A DNA stretch of 22,463 nucleotides, taken from the NCBI GenBank assembly GCA_910584965.1, contig CAJUDZ010000045.1, forward strand, positions 1 through 22,463, in the 5' to 3' direction. Position 1 is the stretch's first letter. Each line of letters opens with the position of its first letter. The stretch is from an uncultured Lachnospiraceae bacterium. Its GTDB lineage: Bacteria > Bacillota > Clostridia > Lachnospirales > Lachnospiraceae. The notes under the pieces are model-generated. The model searched no databases and had not been told where the DNA came from. It saw only the letters and a program-made list of their open reading frames with translations. Shown here piece by piece: positions 1 to 7,762 of this stretch. Made by a program: the position numbers and the translations under genes.

Positions 1-1093
1 TCTGAGCGATCTGAGCGATGGTATTTGCCATACCTTCCGCATCCTGTTTGATCGTTCCGATCATAGTGCCTTTGCTGATTGCGTCTTTTGCCGCATCCGT
101 AGCATCTACACCAAATACCGGAATAACCGTAGCGCTGCCGTCTTCCAGATTGTAGCCTGCATTCTGCAGAGCCGTAACGGCACCGATTGCCATTTCATCG
201 TTATTTGCGATAACAAGCTCGATCATGTTGTTGTTCGCTTCGCTGTACTGTGAAAGCGCTGTCTGCAGATAATCTGTTGCAGCAGCCGCGGACCATGCTC
301 CGCCCTGGTCTACCAGATACTTGTTGCTGTTATTGCTGTCATAGAAAGAAAGCGCTTCCTTGCCGGCTGCTGTCAGGATAGCATCCGCATCTTCTACGCC
401 GTACTGTGTACGTGCATCAGCTTCCGCATTACCTTCCTGGCCTTTGAACATAACATAAGAGATTACGCCGTCGCCGTTCAGGTCGATCGTGTCATAGTTA
501 TCGATCAGATAATTGCCGATCATTTCGCCCTGCATATGGCCTGCCATTTCATAATCGGTACCTACGAATACCGCTTTGTCATAAGCGCTTACGACTTCTT
601 CGCCTACGGAACGGTTAAAGAAGATAACCGGAATGTCAGCTGCAGTTGCTTTTTCGATAATGTTCTTTGTTGTATCATCAGAACCTGTATCTACCTGGTT
701 TACTACCAGAACTTTTGCGCCCTGAGCGATAGCTGTATCAATCTGCTCTGTCTGGGTGGTCTGGCTGTTGTTGCTGTCGTAATCCTGATAAGCAACGCCT
801 GCCGCGTCAAAAGCCGCATCAAGCGCGGAACGCACGCTGGAGATATAAGTATCACCATAAGTATAGTAGAATACTGCTACTGTTCCGCCTTCTGCCGGGG
901 TTTCCGCTCCTTCTGCCGAATCTGCTTCCGTTTCTGCCGGAGCCGCCTCATTCTCTGTCGAAGCCGTCTCACTTTCTGTTGCAGCTGCATCATTCTGTGC
1001 CGGAGCAGATGTCTTCTCCGCACTGTTGCCGCAAGCTACAAGGCTGGCAGCGGTCATTGCCGCAACCAAAAATAACGCGATTTTTTTTCTCAT
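1..1093 (-). CDS. mglB: Galactose/glucose-type ABC transporter substrate-binding lipoprotein (3' end outside window)
   Basis: Captures a hexose outside the membrane and delivers it to an MglA/MglC-type importer. I translated 364 codons from the ATG at 1093; the frame is still open at base 1, so the C-terminus is missing. Residues 1-21 form a lipoprotein signal ending in the lipobox SLVAC (C21). A low-complexity Ala/Glu/Thr/Ser linker runs to about residue 70, then a periplasmic-binding-protein fold. It closely follows E. coli MglB: YTYGDTYISSVR at the first strand, a calcium loop DLNGDG (D204, N206, D208), ADARTQY, a Trp in GGAW, ANNDEMAIGA and FGVDA. Several sugar-contact positions differ from MglB as I remember it (see findings). 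The ribosome site AGGGAGG is well placed. Permease and ATPase genes would lie beyond base 1. Confidence 0.93.
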   Translation of the reverse strand, partial: MRKKIALFLVAAMTAASLVACGNSAEKTSAPAQNDAAATESETASTENEAAPAETEADSAEGAETPAEGGTVAVFYYTYGDTYISSVRSALDAAFDAAGVAYQDYDSNNSQTTQTEQIDTAIAQGAKVLVVNQVDTGSDDTTKNIIEKATAADIPVIFFNRSVGEEVVSAYDKAVFVGTDYEMAGHMQGEMIGNYLIDNYDTIDLNGDGVISYVMFKGQEGNAEADARTQYGVEDADAILTAAGKEALSFYDSNNSNKYLVDQGGAWSAAAATDYLQTALSQYSEANNNMIELVIANNDEMAIGAVTALQNAGYNLEDGSATVIPVFGVDATDAAKDAISKGTMIGTIKQDAEGMANTIAQIAQ

Positions 1094-1181
1094 TCTTTTC
1101 CTCCCTTTTTGCTCTGTTGTGAGCGATTTTTTTCAGGTCATAAAAAATATACATTTGTGCATTATGACCACTTGCAAATTT

Positions 1182-1210
1182 ATTATATATAAAACCATGA
1201 CATTTTTCAA
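1182..1210 (-). promoter_or_regulatory. Sigma-A promoter of the sugar-binding protein gene
   Basis: On the minus strand TTGAAA (1210-1205) and TATAAT (1187-1182) are separated by exactly 17 bases. The predicted start near 1175 leaves a leader of about 80 bases to the ATG at 1093. The stretch 1211-1300 just upstream is extremely A-rich on the minus strand and could act as an UP element. This makes the binding-protein gene a separate unit from the ABC genes that end at 1316. I see no other gene in 1094-1315. Confidence 0.7.
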
Positions 1211-1315
1211 TAAAAATCGCTTCAATTTTTTGTTGAATTTTTGTTTTTATTTTATATTTTTTTGTTTTTTCGTTTTTCTATATTTTTCATCTTTAGACAA
1301 TATTCAGGGATCGCG

Positions 1316-2110
1316 CTAATCCAGATTCAGCTTCCGGTCCATCATATACCACGTCAGGAAATAAAAGGCAGCGCAGTAAATCAGGCTGGACAGCAACGTA
1401 TAGATCCATGACGTACTATATGCTCCGTAAAAAGAATAGTCCGTGGCGCTGGCAGCCAGAGTCTGTATCATATAAAAGATCAGCGTAAACATTCTCTGCA
1501 CGATATAAATCGCATAATAAAAACCGATCGAACTTAATATTTTATGATTGGCGGAAAGCTGTCCCAGAGAAACACAGGCCGAAACTTTGAGAGCTCTTGC
1601 AAGCAGCGCAAAAAAAGATGCAATCATCGTCATGATGACCTCGAAGGCTCCTATTCTGTCATAGCCGTTCATCGCTTCAATATAAAAGTCAAATCCGTCC
1701 ACAATCGTTTCTACAAACCATTGCTGCGTCGAAATCAGAAACAGTACCGAAAGATAAATCAGCATAATATTGATAATAATCCAGGATACGCTGACAACGG
1801 CTTTGGCAACAATAATATGATGCTTATCGACAGGAAGCGTATGCAGAAGATATCCTTCCTCCCCATAGACCGATGTATAAAACCGGTAAATCAGATAGAT
1901 TACGGTCACAATCGAAATCACGAACATGCTGAGAACATAGGTCATCAAAAGAAGCATTCCCGTCATCATAACCAGATCGTTATCGGAATCAAAAAATCTG
2001 AGCTGTATCGTAATATAAGCCAGTATCGACATGACCACAATAAAAAGGTTCAGGGGAATCAGCAGCTTCCATGTCGCCTTCCACTCGTACTTCATCAGTT
2101 TTCCTAACAT
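1316..2110 (-). CDS. ABC-2-type transporter membrane subunit
   Basis: A 264-residue integral membrane protein, the likely permease of the ATPase encoded just upstream. About six hydrophobic segments are visible: near residues 15-35, 48-72, 105-127, 155-172, 190-215 and 240-258. There is no signal peptide and no soluble domain of note. The segment IYRFYTSVYGEEGYLLHTLPV after the second helix resembles the conserved cytoplasmic loop of ABC-2 permeases. The start codon overlaps the ATPase stop by 7 bases, and GGAGGTG lies 5 bases before the ATG, so the two are translationally coupled. The substrate cannot be told; YtrB-like systems are linked to cell-envelope stress, drugs or peptides. Confidence 0.8.
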   Translation of the reverse strand: MLGKLMKYEWKATWKLLIPLNLFIVVMSILAYITIQLRFFDSDNDLVMMTGMLLLMTYVLSMFVISIVTVIYLIYRFYTSVYGEEGYLLHTLPVDKHHIIVAKAVVSVSWIIINIMLIYLSVLFLISTQQWFVETIVDGFDFYIEAMNGYDRIGAFEVIMTMIASFFALLARALKVSACVSLGQLSANHKILSSIGFYYAIYIVQRMFTLIFYMIQTLAASATDYSFYGAYSTSWIYTLLSSLIYCAAFYFLTWYMMDRKLNLD

Positions 2111-2808
2111 GCGAACACCTCCCTGAAAAAACGGTCGATCGACTTGCCTTCCCGCTGTCTGATCTGTTCGGCCGGCGCCTGCAGAATAATATTGCCGTAT
2201 TTGATAAAAATTACCTCGTCCAGAATGCTTTCCACATCGGAAATCAGATGGGTCGAAAGCAGAACGGAGGCATTCCTGTTATAATTGCTGACGATCGTAT
2301 GCAGAATATAGTCCCTTGAAGCAGGATCCACGCCCGCAATCGGCTCATCCAGTACGTATAAATCCGCATCCCTGCTCATTACGAGAATCAGCTGTACTTT
2401 TTCCTTCGTTCCTTTGGAAAGGTTTTTCAATCGCTCGTTCGGCGGAATCTGGAGCCGGTGCAGCATATCAAAGGCCCGTTCAATTCTGAAATCCGGGTAA
2501 AAATCCTGAAAATACTGCACCATCTCAAGCACCTTCATGCCCGCGTGAAGATAGGTCCGCTCAGGAAGGTAAGAAATCCTGTATTTTGTCTCGATGCCGG
2601 GCCTTGCGCCCCCGATGAAAATTTCTCCCGCCGTCGGCCGTAAAAGGCCGTTCATTATTTTAATCAGCGTCGTTTTGCCGCTTCCGTTCGGCCCGAGAAG
2701 ACCGATGATTTTTCCCCGTTCCAGATTCAGATAGATCTGATTCAGCGCCAGTTTCCCGCCATACGTTTTGGTAAGGCCCACACATTGCAGAACCGGTCCC
2801 ATTTCCAT
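2104..2808 (-). CDS. ABC transporter ATP-binding protein, YtrB-like
   Basis: Energises the membrane protein that follows. In 234 residues it shows Walker A GPNGSGKTT (39-47), the signature LSKGTKEK (130-137), Walker B LYVLDEP (150-156), a D-loop with GVDP (159-162) and H-loop STHL (H187). Two features mark it as the YtrB clade rather than an importer ATPase: LSKG replaces LSGGQ, and YLPE (80-83) stands where the Q-loop glutamine is normally found. The start at 2808 has AAAGGGGAG 7 bases upstream. YtrB genes usually sit beside a GntR-type repressor; none is here. The gene begins 29 bases after an aldose epimerase gene and is probably in its operon. Confidence 0.9.
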   Translation of the reverse strand: MEMGPVLQCVGLTKTYGGKLALNQIYLNLERGKIIGLLGPNGSGKTTLIKIMNGLLRPTAGEIFIGGARPGIETKYRISYLPERTYLHAGMKVLEMVQYFQDFYPDFRIERAFDMLHRLQIPPNERLKNLSKGTKEKVQLILVMSRDADLYVLDEPIAGVDPASRDYILHTIVSNYNRNASVLLSTHLISDVESILDEVIFIKYGNIILQAPAEQIRQREGKSIDRFFREVFAC

Positions 2809-2837
2809 AGTTGTACTCCCCTTTCTTCAACTTTCAG

Positions 2838-3710
2838 TTAAACGATGATCTGATAAGATGCTTCAAAACATTCTCCTGCCGCCAGGTGCTGTCCCCATTC
2901 CCGTTCTGCCCACGTTCCTGCATAATCAAGCGAATCGCATCTGCCATACCAGGGTTCAATACAGATAAAAGGCGCACTTTTACCCGCCGGCGACCAGATA
3001 CCAAAAACCGGCGCATCGAAGCGCACCGTCAGATATGTACTTCCGTCAGGTTTCACAAACGCTGTTTCATGCGCCTGATGGTCCTCGATCACAAGTGCAT
3101 CAATATCAAACATATTTTCGGTAATTCTGAGATACCCGTCTTCCAGCGGACATTCTTCTTTTTCCCCGCTTATCAGCCCGCTCTCTATCACGCTCGTCAT
3201 CACTTTGTCTTTCACGTCCAAACGAATCCGGTAATCGGTCTGCTTCGCACCTTCCAGAATCGGACACCGGATAGCCGGATGGCCTCCGATGGAAAAATAA
3301 AGGTCGCCGGAAGAAGGATTCGTCACTTTCCATTTGACAATCACGGTATTTTCCTGTAATTCATACCCCAGTTCCAGCAGAAATGCGAAAGGATATTTCT
3401 TCATTGTCTCTTCATTCGATTCCAGAGAAAACCAGATTTCCTTATTGGTCTGGCTTTTTAAAGTAAACTGCATGTTCCTGGCAAACCCGTGTTTCTCCAG
3501 CTTGTACCGCCTGCCTTCATGCAGATATTCATCGTTTTTCAGTCCGCCTATCAGCGGAAAAAGAACCGGAGAAGTCCGATTCCAGAAAGCCGGATCCCCC
3601 TCCCACATATACTCGGTACCGGTATCCAGCCTCTTTAAAGATTTCAGTTCCGCCCCCATACTGTCGATCTGTATGGTAATGTTATCGTTGCCGATTTGAA
3701 ATAATGCCAT
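2838..3710 (-). CDS. Aldose 1-epimerase family protein (LacX/YeaD-type)
   Basis: Likely interconverts the alpha and beta anomers of a hexose or hexose phosphate in the cytoplasm. The expected catalytic residues are visible: H74 in KHGFAR, H144 in GGHPAI and the general-base glutamate E252 in CIEPWYG. The 290-residue length fits the LacX branch. I start at the ATG at 3710, which has GGAGGG 6 bases upstream; an in-frame extension to 3773 adds 21 unlikely residues that run through the promoter. It leads the transcript that continues into the ABC ATPase and permease. Its neighbourhood to the MglB-type gene supports a sugar role, but the exact substrate is unknown. Confidence 0.88.
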   Translation of the reverse strand: MALFQIGNDNITIQIDSMGAELKSLKRLDTGTEYMWEGDPAFWNRTSPVLFPLIGGLKNDEYLHEGRRYKLEKHGFARNMQFTLKSQTNKEIWFSLESNEETMKKYPFAFLLELGYELQENTVIVKWKVTNPSSGDLYFSIGGHPAIRCPILEGAKQTDYRIRLDVKDKVMTSVIESGLISGEKEECPLEDGYLRITENMFDIDALVIEDHQAHETAFVKPDGSTYLTVRFDAPVFGIWSPAGKSAPFICIEPWYGRCDSLDYAGTWAEREWGQHLAAGECFEASYQIIV

Positions 3711-3748
3711 ATGTTTCCCTCCATAATCTGTTTTTGCATACCCGTTGT

Positions 3749-3771
3749 TACCCTCAGTGAACAAGAGGATC
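3749..3771. promoter_or_regulatory. Putative operator, copy 1 of a 23-bp element
   Basis: On the plus strand this reads TACCCTC, nine bases, GAGGATC. The nine central bases AGTGAACAA match those of the two copies near 19.5 and 20.5 kb at all but one or two positions. The ends have dyad symmetry (ATCCTC/GAGG). It lies at about +1 to +23 of the epimerase operon transcript, just downstream of its -10 box, in the opposite orientation to the other two copies. Position and symmetry fit a repressor site; the function is inferred. Confidence 0.5.
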
Positions 3772-3777
3772 ATGTAC

Positions 3778-3806
3778 AGTATAACATACTTCCCGGAATA
3801 TGGACA
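3778..3806 (-). promoter_or_regulatory. Promoter of the epimerase-ABC operon
   Basis: Minus-strand extended -10 TGTTATACT has its hexamer at 3783-3778, and a weak -35 TGTCCA lies at 3806-3801 with a 17-base spacer. The start would fall near 3771, about 60 bases before the ATG. The rest of 3711-3847 holds only the 23-bp element and a weak 5-bp hairpin near 3820-3840 that I do not call a terminator. Confidence 0.55.
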
Positions 3807-3847
3807 CCGATAACCATGCTTTTCTCTAAAGCCGAGAACTTTTCAAC

Positions 3848-4795
3848 CTATAGTTTTTCGAGCAATTCATGATTTATGGAAAGCTCCTCCGTATGAAAAC
3901 GGTTCAGCGGTAAAGTATGCCCCAGCCAGTCGAGCTGCCAGGAAAGTTCCTCCGTCACATCGTCAAAAAAACGGATTTTCCGCTCTTCTCCCGTCTGCAT
4001 GGATTCGGAAACACGGATCACCGGCACATAGAATGTCACCATCCGGTTCTTTTTACCGACAACAAAAAGGCCGTCTTTTTGCAGATACCCTTCTATGGCA
4101 ACCAGATATCCTTCCGGCAGTCCGTCTGAAAAATGTTCTCCGGTACAGCCCGTCCGTTCCCACAGCTCTTTTTTTTCCGCCGATTCTTCTTCCAGATAGG
4201 CGGCAATTCCCATTTTCCATTCCGCTCCGAAATCCTTATGTTTTTTGGTCCATTCCCATACGACGTTTTTCGCTTCTTCATAACAGGCGTTTACCTTCTC
4301 CGGCACTTCCTCCTCACAGACCGTTTTCGTCCGGATCATGCTTTTCAGAAAATCGTCGGATTTGGCGGAACATTCTACTCTGACCTGGTTATCGAGCAGA
4401 TATTGCAGAAAAAGCGCGCTGTTTTTCATGCCAAATTCAAGTTTACATAATTTATTTCCGAGCAGATCATAGATTTTCAGATAGTCTTTTCCGCCTTTTT
4501 CCTCCAAAGCCGCCCGGCAATAACCGATCTCATCCAGCGAAAACGTCTTCTTTCTGCCCAGGCCGTCGATATAACAGAGCATCCTTTCTTCCACAAGCAT
4601 CTTTCTGTTGCGGCCGCTGATGCACATCCAGATACCGATACAGACAATCAGAATCGTCACAAGACAGCCTGCTGCCCGGACGGCCGCAGAACCGTTCGGA
4701 TGTATCGAAAGGAGCACAACAAATAGGATTCCCGCTAAAACTGCTCCGGCGCCCACAAAAAAGGGCAGTTTCCCTCCGTTCATTTCGATTTTCAT
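3848..4795 (-). CDS. Hypothetical membrane protein, two N-terminal helices and a soluble domain
   Basis: Not recognised. From the ATG at 4795 it has 315 residues. Two hydrophobic helices lie near residues 8-30 and 38-60, separated by a short SIHPNGSAAVRAA loop. The helix pair is followed by a segment that looks like a small PH-like beta domain (EERMLCYIDGLGRKKTFSLDEIGYC, a basic and hydrophobic alternation). A larger, charged cytoplasmic-looking region runs to the end. I choose 4795 because it begins 7 bases after the stop of the upstream protease gene. Its Shine-Dalgarno is distant (GGAGG 15 bases away), and an in-frame start at 4831 or 4873 inside the protease gene remains possible. Tight spacing says it is co-expressed with the protease, perhaps as a membrane partner. 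Confidence 0.65.
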   Translation of the reverse strand: MKIEMNGGKLPFFVGAGAVLAGILFVVLLSIHPNGSAAVRAAGCLVTILIVCIGIWMCISGRNRKMLVEERMLCYIDGLGRKKTFSLDEIGYCRAALEEKGGKDYLKIYDLLGNKLCKLEFGMKNSALFLQYLLDNQVRVECSAKSDDFLKSMIRTKTVCEEEVPEKVNACYEEAKNVVWEWTKKHKDFGAEWKMGIAAYLEEESAEKKELWERTGCTGEHFSDGLPEGYLVAIEGYLQKDGLFVVGKKNRMVTFYVPVIRVSESMQTGEERKIRFFDDVTEELSWQLDWLGHTLPLNRFHTEELSINHELLEKL

Positions 4796-4802
4796 CTCTT
4801 TG

Positions 4803-5657
4803 CTATTTTTCCTCCGTTTCGATATTCCCATATGCTTCCAGAATTGTCGGAAGCGGTACGCTCGCCGTTTCACCGCTCACGGTCGCCCCGGAAATCATGC
4901 CGATAAAGTTCCCATAGGAATCAAATGTTCCGCCTCCGGACATCCCTTCTCTGGCATAACCGTAAGCAAAAATCATGTATTCTCCAAAGTCATCGATATA
5001 AAGCGCCATGTCTCCGACGCTGCCCTGGTAAAAACTGTCCGTTCCGTCCGCCTCCGCCGCATCGCCTGCGCCCGTACAAAATATGGCATCCCCGGCCTGC
5101 ATCTTCTGATAACGCTCCATATCCCAGCGCACATACCGGAGCCGTTCCAGGTCGCCGAAATCAAATTCCCCGTTATCCACGGAGAGAAAACCGACATCGT
5201 GTTCATCCGCCATGCCGAGCACCCTGGCCCCCGTAAAATACCCCTGCGGAAACTGTACATAGCTGACCGCATCATCCCAGTACGACAAAACATGCTTATT
5301 CGTTACGATAATAACGCATTCCGGTGTCATCCGGAAAACAACGCCGCTTCCATAAGCATTCCCCATATGAATCCGTACAATGCAGTTTTTCACATTTTCA
5401 TAAGCCGCGGCACAGTCGCCTTCCGCAAGAACCGGGCTTTCCAACAGGCCGAGCGCAAGCTGCCCTTCGAAAATATCCCGCTCCGTTACCGTCTGAATCA
5501 GATGCGGCGGCATTTCCTCTGCTCCCTCCTCCGCTTCTTCCGCCAGCGTCTTCAGCGGAAAAACACAGAAAAGCAGAACGATAAGCAGACACCACACAGA
5601 TCTGCGTAACCGGAGCCGTCTTACCGCCATCGTTCTCTTTACTCCATCGGTGTCCAT
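4803..5657 (-). CDS. Secreted or membrane-anchored trypsin-like serine protease
   Basis: A 284-residue chymotrypsin-fold protease acting outside the membrane. A basic n-region (RRLRLRR) followed by a hydrophobic core WCLLIVLLFCVFPL gives a signal peptide or anchor at about residues 10-38. Catalytic residues by motif: H122 in TNKHVL, D154 in EHDVGFL and S240 in GMSGGGTF. The usual GNSGGP is thus GMSGGG. There is no PDZ domain, unlike HtrA/DegP. I start at the ATG at 5657, which has AAGGGGAG about 12 bases upstream; the ATG at 5630 gives a shorter, also acceptable signal peptide. A longer frame to 5708 is excluded because it begins inside the terminator of the RNA gene upstream. It is followed at 7 bases by the two-helix membrane protein. 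Confidence 0.8.
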   Translation of the reverse strand: MDTDGVKRTMAVRRLRLRRSVWCLLIVLLFCVFPLKTLAEEAEEGAEEMPPHLIQTVTERDIFEGQLALGLLESPVLAEGDCAAAYENVKNCIVRIHMGNAYGSGVVFRMTPECVIIVTNKHVLSYWDDAVSYVQFPQGYFTGARVLGMADEHDVGFLSVDNGEFDFGDLERLRYVRWDMERYQKMQAGDAIFCTGAGDAAEADGTDSFYQGSVGDMALYIDDFGEYMIFAYGYAREGMSGGGTFDSYGNFIGMISGATVSGETASVPLPTILEAYGNIETEEK

Positions 5658-5694
5658 ACTGTTTATCAGCTCCCCTTTTTCACAACGCATATGC

Positions 5695-5716
5695 AAAAAT
5701 CTCCCCATAGGGGAGA
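5695..5716 (-). terminator. Intrinsic terminator of rnpB
   Basis: On the minus strand TCTCCCC, a three-base loop TAT and GGGGAGA form a perfect 7-bp hairpin followed at once by TTTTT (5699-5695). It lies 25 bases past the 3' strand of RNase P helix P1, so it ends the rnpB transcript and, if that is read through from upstream, the whole dgt-to-rnpB block. Confidence 0.82.
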
Positions 5717-5740
5717 GATTTGCATTCCATATCTTTTATC

Positions 5741-6084
5741 AAAAATAAGCAGAACGATAAGCCGGGTTATGTCGTGAATGATCATCTGTCTGGAACTGTC
5801 GTCGCCGACAGTCTCTAGCGACCTACCTGAAAGCAGGCCGGGCAAGCCTGTCGCTTTCTTTCTGGTCTTGCTTCGGATGGGGTTTACACAGCCCTTTCCG
5901 TTACCGGAAAAGCGGTAGTCTCTTACACTGCCATTCCACCCTTACCGCATAAAATGCGGCGGTATTATTTCTGTTGCACTATCCTTGGAGTCGCCTCCAC
6001 CGGACGTTATCCGGCATCCTGCCCTGCGAAGCCCGGACTTTCCTCACCCGCCAGGCGGGCGCGATCATTTATTCTACTTATTTT
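5741..6084 (-). ncRNA. rnpB: RNase P RNA, bacterial class A
   Basis: The catalytic RNA that removes 5' leaders from tRNA precursors. On the minus strand I see the hallmark segments in order: GAGGAAAGTCCGGGC, AGGGCAGGATGCCGG, GTGCAACAGAAATAATACCGC, GGTAAGGGTGGAAT, GTAAGAGACTACCG, a TAAACCCCATCC segment, ATGATCATTCACGACA and the 3' ACCCGGCTTATCG. Ends were set by helix P1: the 5' strand (6084-6071) pairs with the 3' strand (5755-5741) over about 13 bp with two G-U pairs. The arrangement matches the E. coli-like A class rather than the Bacillus B class. The helix near the 5' end (CCCGCC/GGCGGG) is very short. The RNA starts only about 20 bases after the kinase stop codon; I found no convincing separate promoter, so it may be co-transcribed and processed. 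Confidence 0.95.
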
Positions 6085-6103
6085 CAAACTTTTTTATTCC
6101 TTA

Positions 6104-7762
6104 TTATTCGAAGCAGCTTCCCCCCACAAATTCCCGGCAAAGGGAATTTTTCGGCAGTTCCTCGCTGCTGACACCCAGAAAATATTCCAAAAATTTCAAC
6201 AGCCGCTTCGCTTCGTGGTACTCCGGTTCCCCCTTCTGAATGCTGAATAAAAGGGGTTCCGCATACTGCTTCAAAACGGCGAGCTCATAGATCAGGGCCG
6301 AATTAAACATGGCATCCGCCTGTTCCTGGAACGGGAAAATATATTTTTCTTCCCCGCGTCTGACGGATGACCACATCTCGATCGTTCTCTGTGCCGTCGC
6401 CCCTCTCGTCCTGGCATCCCGCACCATGCGTCGTATCAGCCTTCCGTCTGTGGTAGGAATCCTGTTGTGCTCATCCACATTCAGGCAGGTCAGCGCGCTG
6501 ATATATATTTTGAATTTACTTTCCGCCGGCAGGGAATGGGACATCTTTTCATTCAGCCCGTGAATCCCCTCGATGACCAGAATATCGTCCGGTCCGAGCT
6601 GGACCCTTCTGCCGTTGTATTCCCGTTTTCCCGTTTTGAAATTGAAAGCCGGGAGTTCCACGCTTTTGCCGTCCAGAAGTTCCGCCATATCCCGGTTGAA
6701 CTGCTCCACATCCAGCGCCTCAAGGCATTCGTAATCGGGATTTCCGTCTTCATCGAGCGGCGTGCTGTCATGGTTGACATAATAGTTATCCAAGCCGATC
6801 GTATGCGGCTTCATGCCGTATGTACGAAGCTGGATGGAAAGCCTGTGGGAAAATGTCGTTTTGCCGGAAGAAGAAGGTCCCGCAATCATAACGAACTTCA
6901 CGCCCTCTTTCCGCGCGATGTCTCTGGCAATCTCTCCGATTCTTCTTTCCTGAAGAGCCTCCTGCACCAGAATCATATCCGAAATATTGCCGCCGCAGAT
7001 CTGGTCGTTCAGATCTCCTACCGTATCGATGCCCATCTCTTCGCCCCACTGTCCGGCCTGCATCAATGTCTGGAACAGCTTTCTTCTCGGCTCAAAGACC
7101 GGAAGTACTTCCGGCGCTTCTTTTTCCGGAAGCAGAAGCATCAGGCCGTCTTCATAAGAAAGCAGATCAAAACATTTGATATATCCCGTGCTTGGCAGCA
7201 TATAGCCATAATAATAATCGTAATAATCTCCGAGACAGTATACATTGATCGTGGAACTTCTCCGGTAGCGGAACAGTTTCACCTTATCCGTCATTCCATA
7301 TTCCCTGAAAAGAGCAACCGCTTCTTCCGCCGGATAGGCCTTTTTCGTAACCGGAATATCCGCTTCCACCAGCTCCTGCATCCGCTCTTTTACCCGCATC
7401 ACCTGTTTTTCATCCAGCGAAAAGCCTTTCCGGAACCGGCAGTAATAACCGGCGCCGATCGCAAATTCCACCTTCGCCGCGGAGGCCGCTTCATAGCCGG
7501 CCACATCTTTGAGCGCCTTCATCAGCAGCATGATGGCAGAACGCACATAGGTCTTATGCCCGATGGCATCCCCGTAGGTGGCAAAGGTAAGCTCGCAATC
7601 CCGGTCCACTCTTTTCATCAGCTCCCGAATCTTGCCATTGATAATCACGAGCGCAATCGGCTCATTGTACAAATGCTGATACTCTCTGGCTATGATTTCG
7701 TACTTGATGCCTTCTTCGTATAACTTTTCTTTTCCGTCAATCGTAATTCTCACCATACCCAT
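6104..7762 (-). CDS. Nucleoside (uridine-type) kinase with N-terminal TGS-like domain
   Basis: About 552 residues. The C-terminal half is a phosphoribulokinase/uridine kinase-type P-loop enzyme: Walker A GPSSSGKT at about 295-302, LDNYYVNHDSTPLDEDG, the FNFKTGKREY strand and an arginine-rich lid (RRMVRDARTRGATAQRT). It should phosphorylate a nucleoside in salvage; the true substrate of this fused family is not certain. The N-terminal half starts with a TGS-like ubiquitin fold (VRITIDGKEKLYEEG) and a region akin to the second domain of threonyl-tRNA synthetase. Several starts are in frame (7768, 7762, 7756); I chose 7762 for its AAAGG at 7 bases. It overlaps the end of trmK by about 26 bases, suggesting coupling. 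Confidence 0.9.
   Translation of the reverse strand: MGMVRITIDGKEKLYEEGIKYEIIAREYQHLYNEPIALVIINGKIRELMKRVDRDCELTFATYGDAIGHKTYVRSAIMLLMKALKDVAGYEAASAAKVEFAIGAGYYCRFRKGFSLDEKQVMRVKERMQELVEADIPVTKKAYPAEEAVALFREYGMTDKVKLFRYRRSSTINVYCLGDYYDYYYGYMLPSTGYIKCFDLLSYEDGLMLLLPEKEAPEVLPVFEPRRKLFQTLMQAGQWGEEMGIDTVGDLNDQICGGNISDMILVQEALQERRIGEIARDIARKEGVKFVMIAGPSSSGKTTFSHRLSIQLRTYGMKPHTIGLDNYYVNHDSTPLDEDGNPDYECLEALDVEQFNRDMAELLDGKSVELPAFNFKTGKREYNGRRVQLGPDDILVIEGIHGLNEKMSHSLPAESKFKIYISALTCLNVDEHNRIPTTDGRLIRRMVRDARTRGATAQRTIEMWSSVRRGEEKYIFPFQEQADAMFNSALIYELAVLKQYAEPLLFSIQKGEPEYHEAKRLLKFLEYFLGVSSEELPKNSLCREFVGGSCFE

Noticed and set aside
4608..5609. 333-codon plus-strand open frame
   Set aside because: Antisense to the protease and two-helix protein genes; skewed Arg/His/Pro/Ile composition typical of a shadow frame.
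6128..6153. Inverted repeat AAATTCCC/GGGAATTT with T run on the plus strand
   Set aside because: Sits in the coding end of the kinase gene and no plus-strand transcript is expected there; likely chance.
6467..7723. 418-codon plus-strand open frame
   Set aside because: Antisense to the nucleoside kinase gene; His/Arg-rich shadow composition and no recognisable domain.
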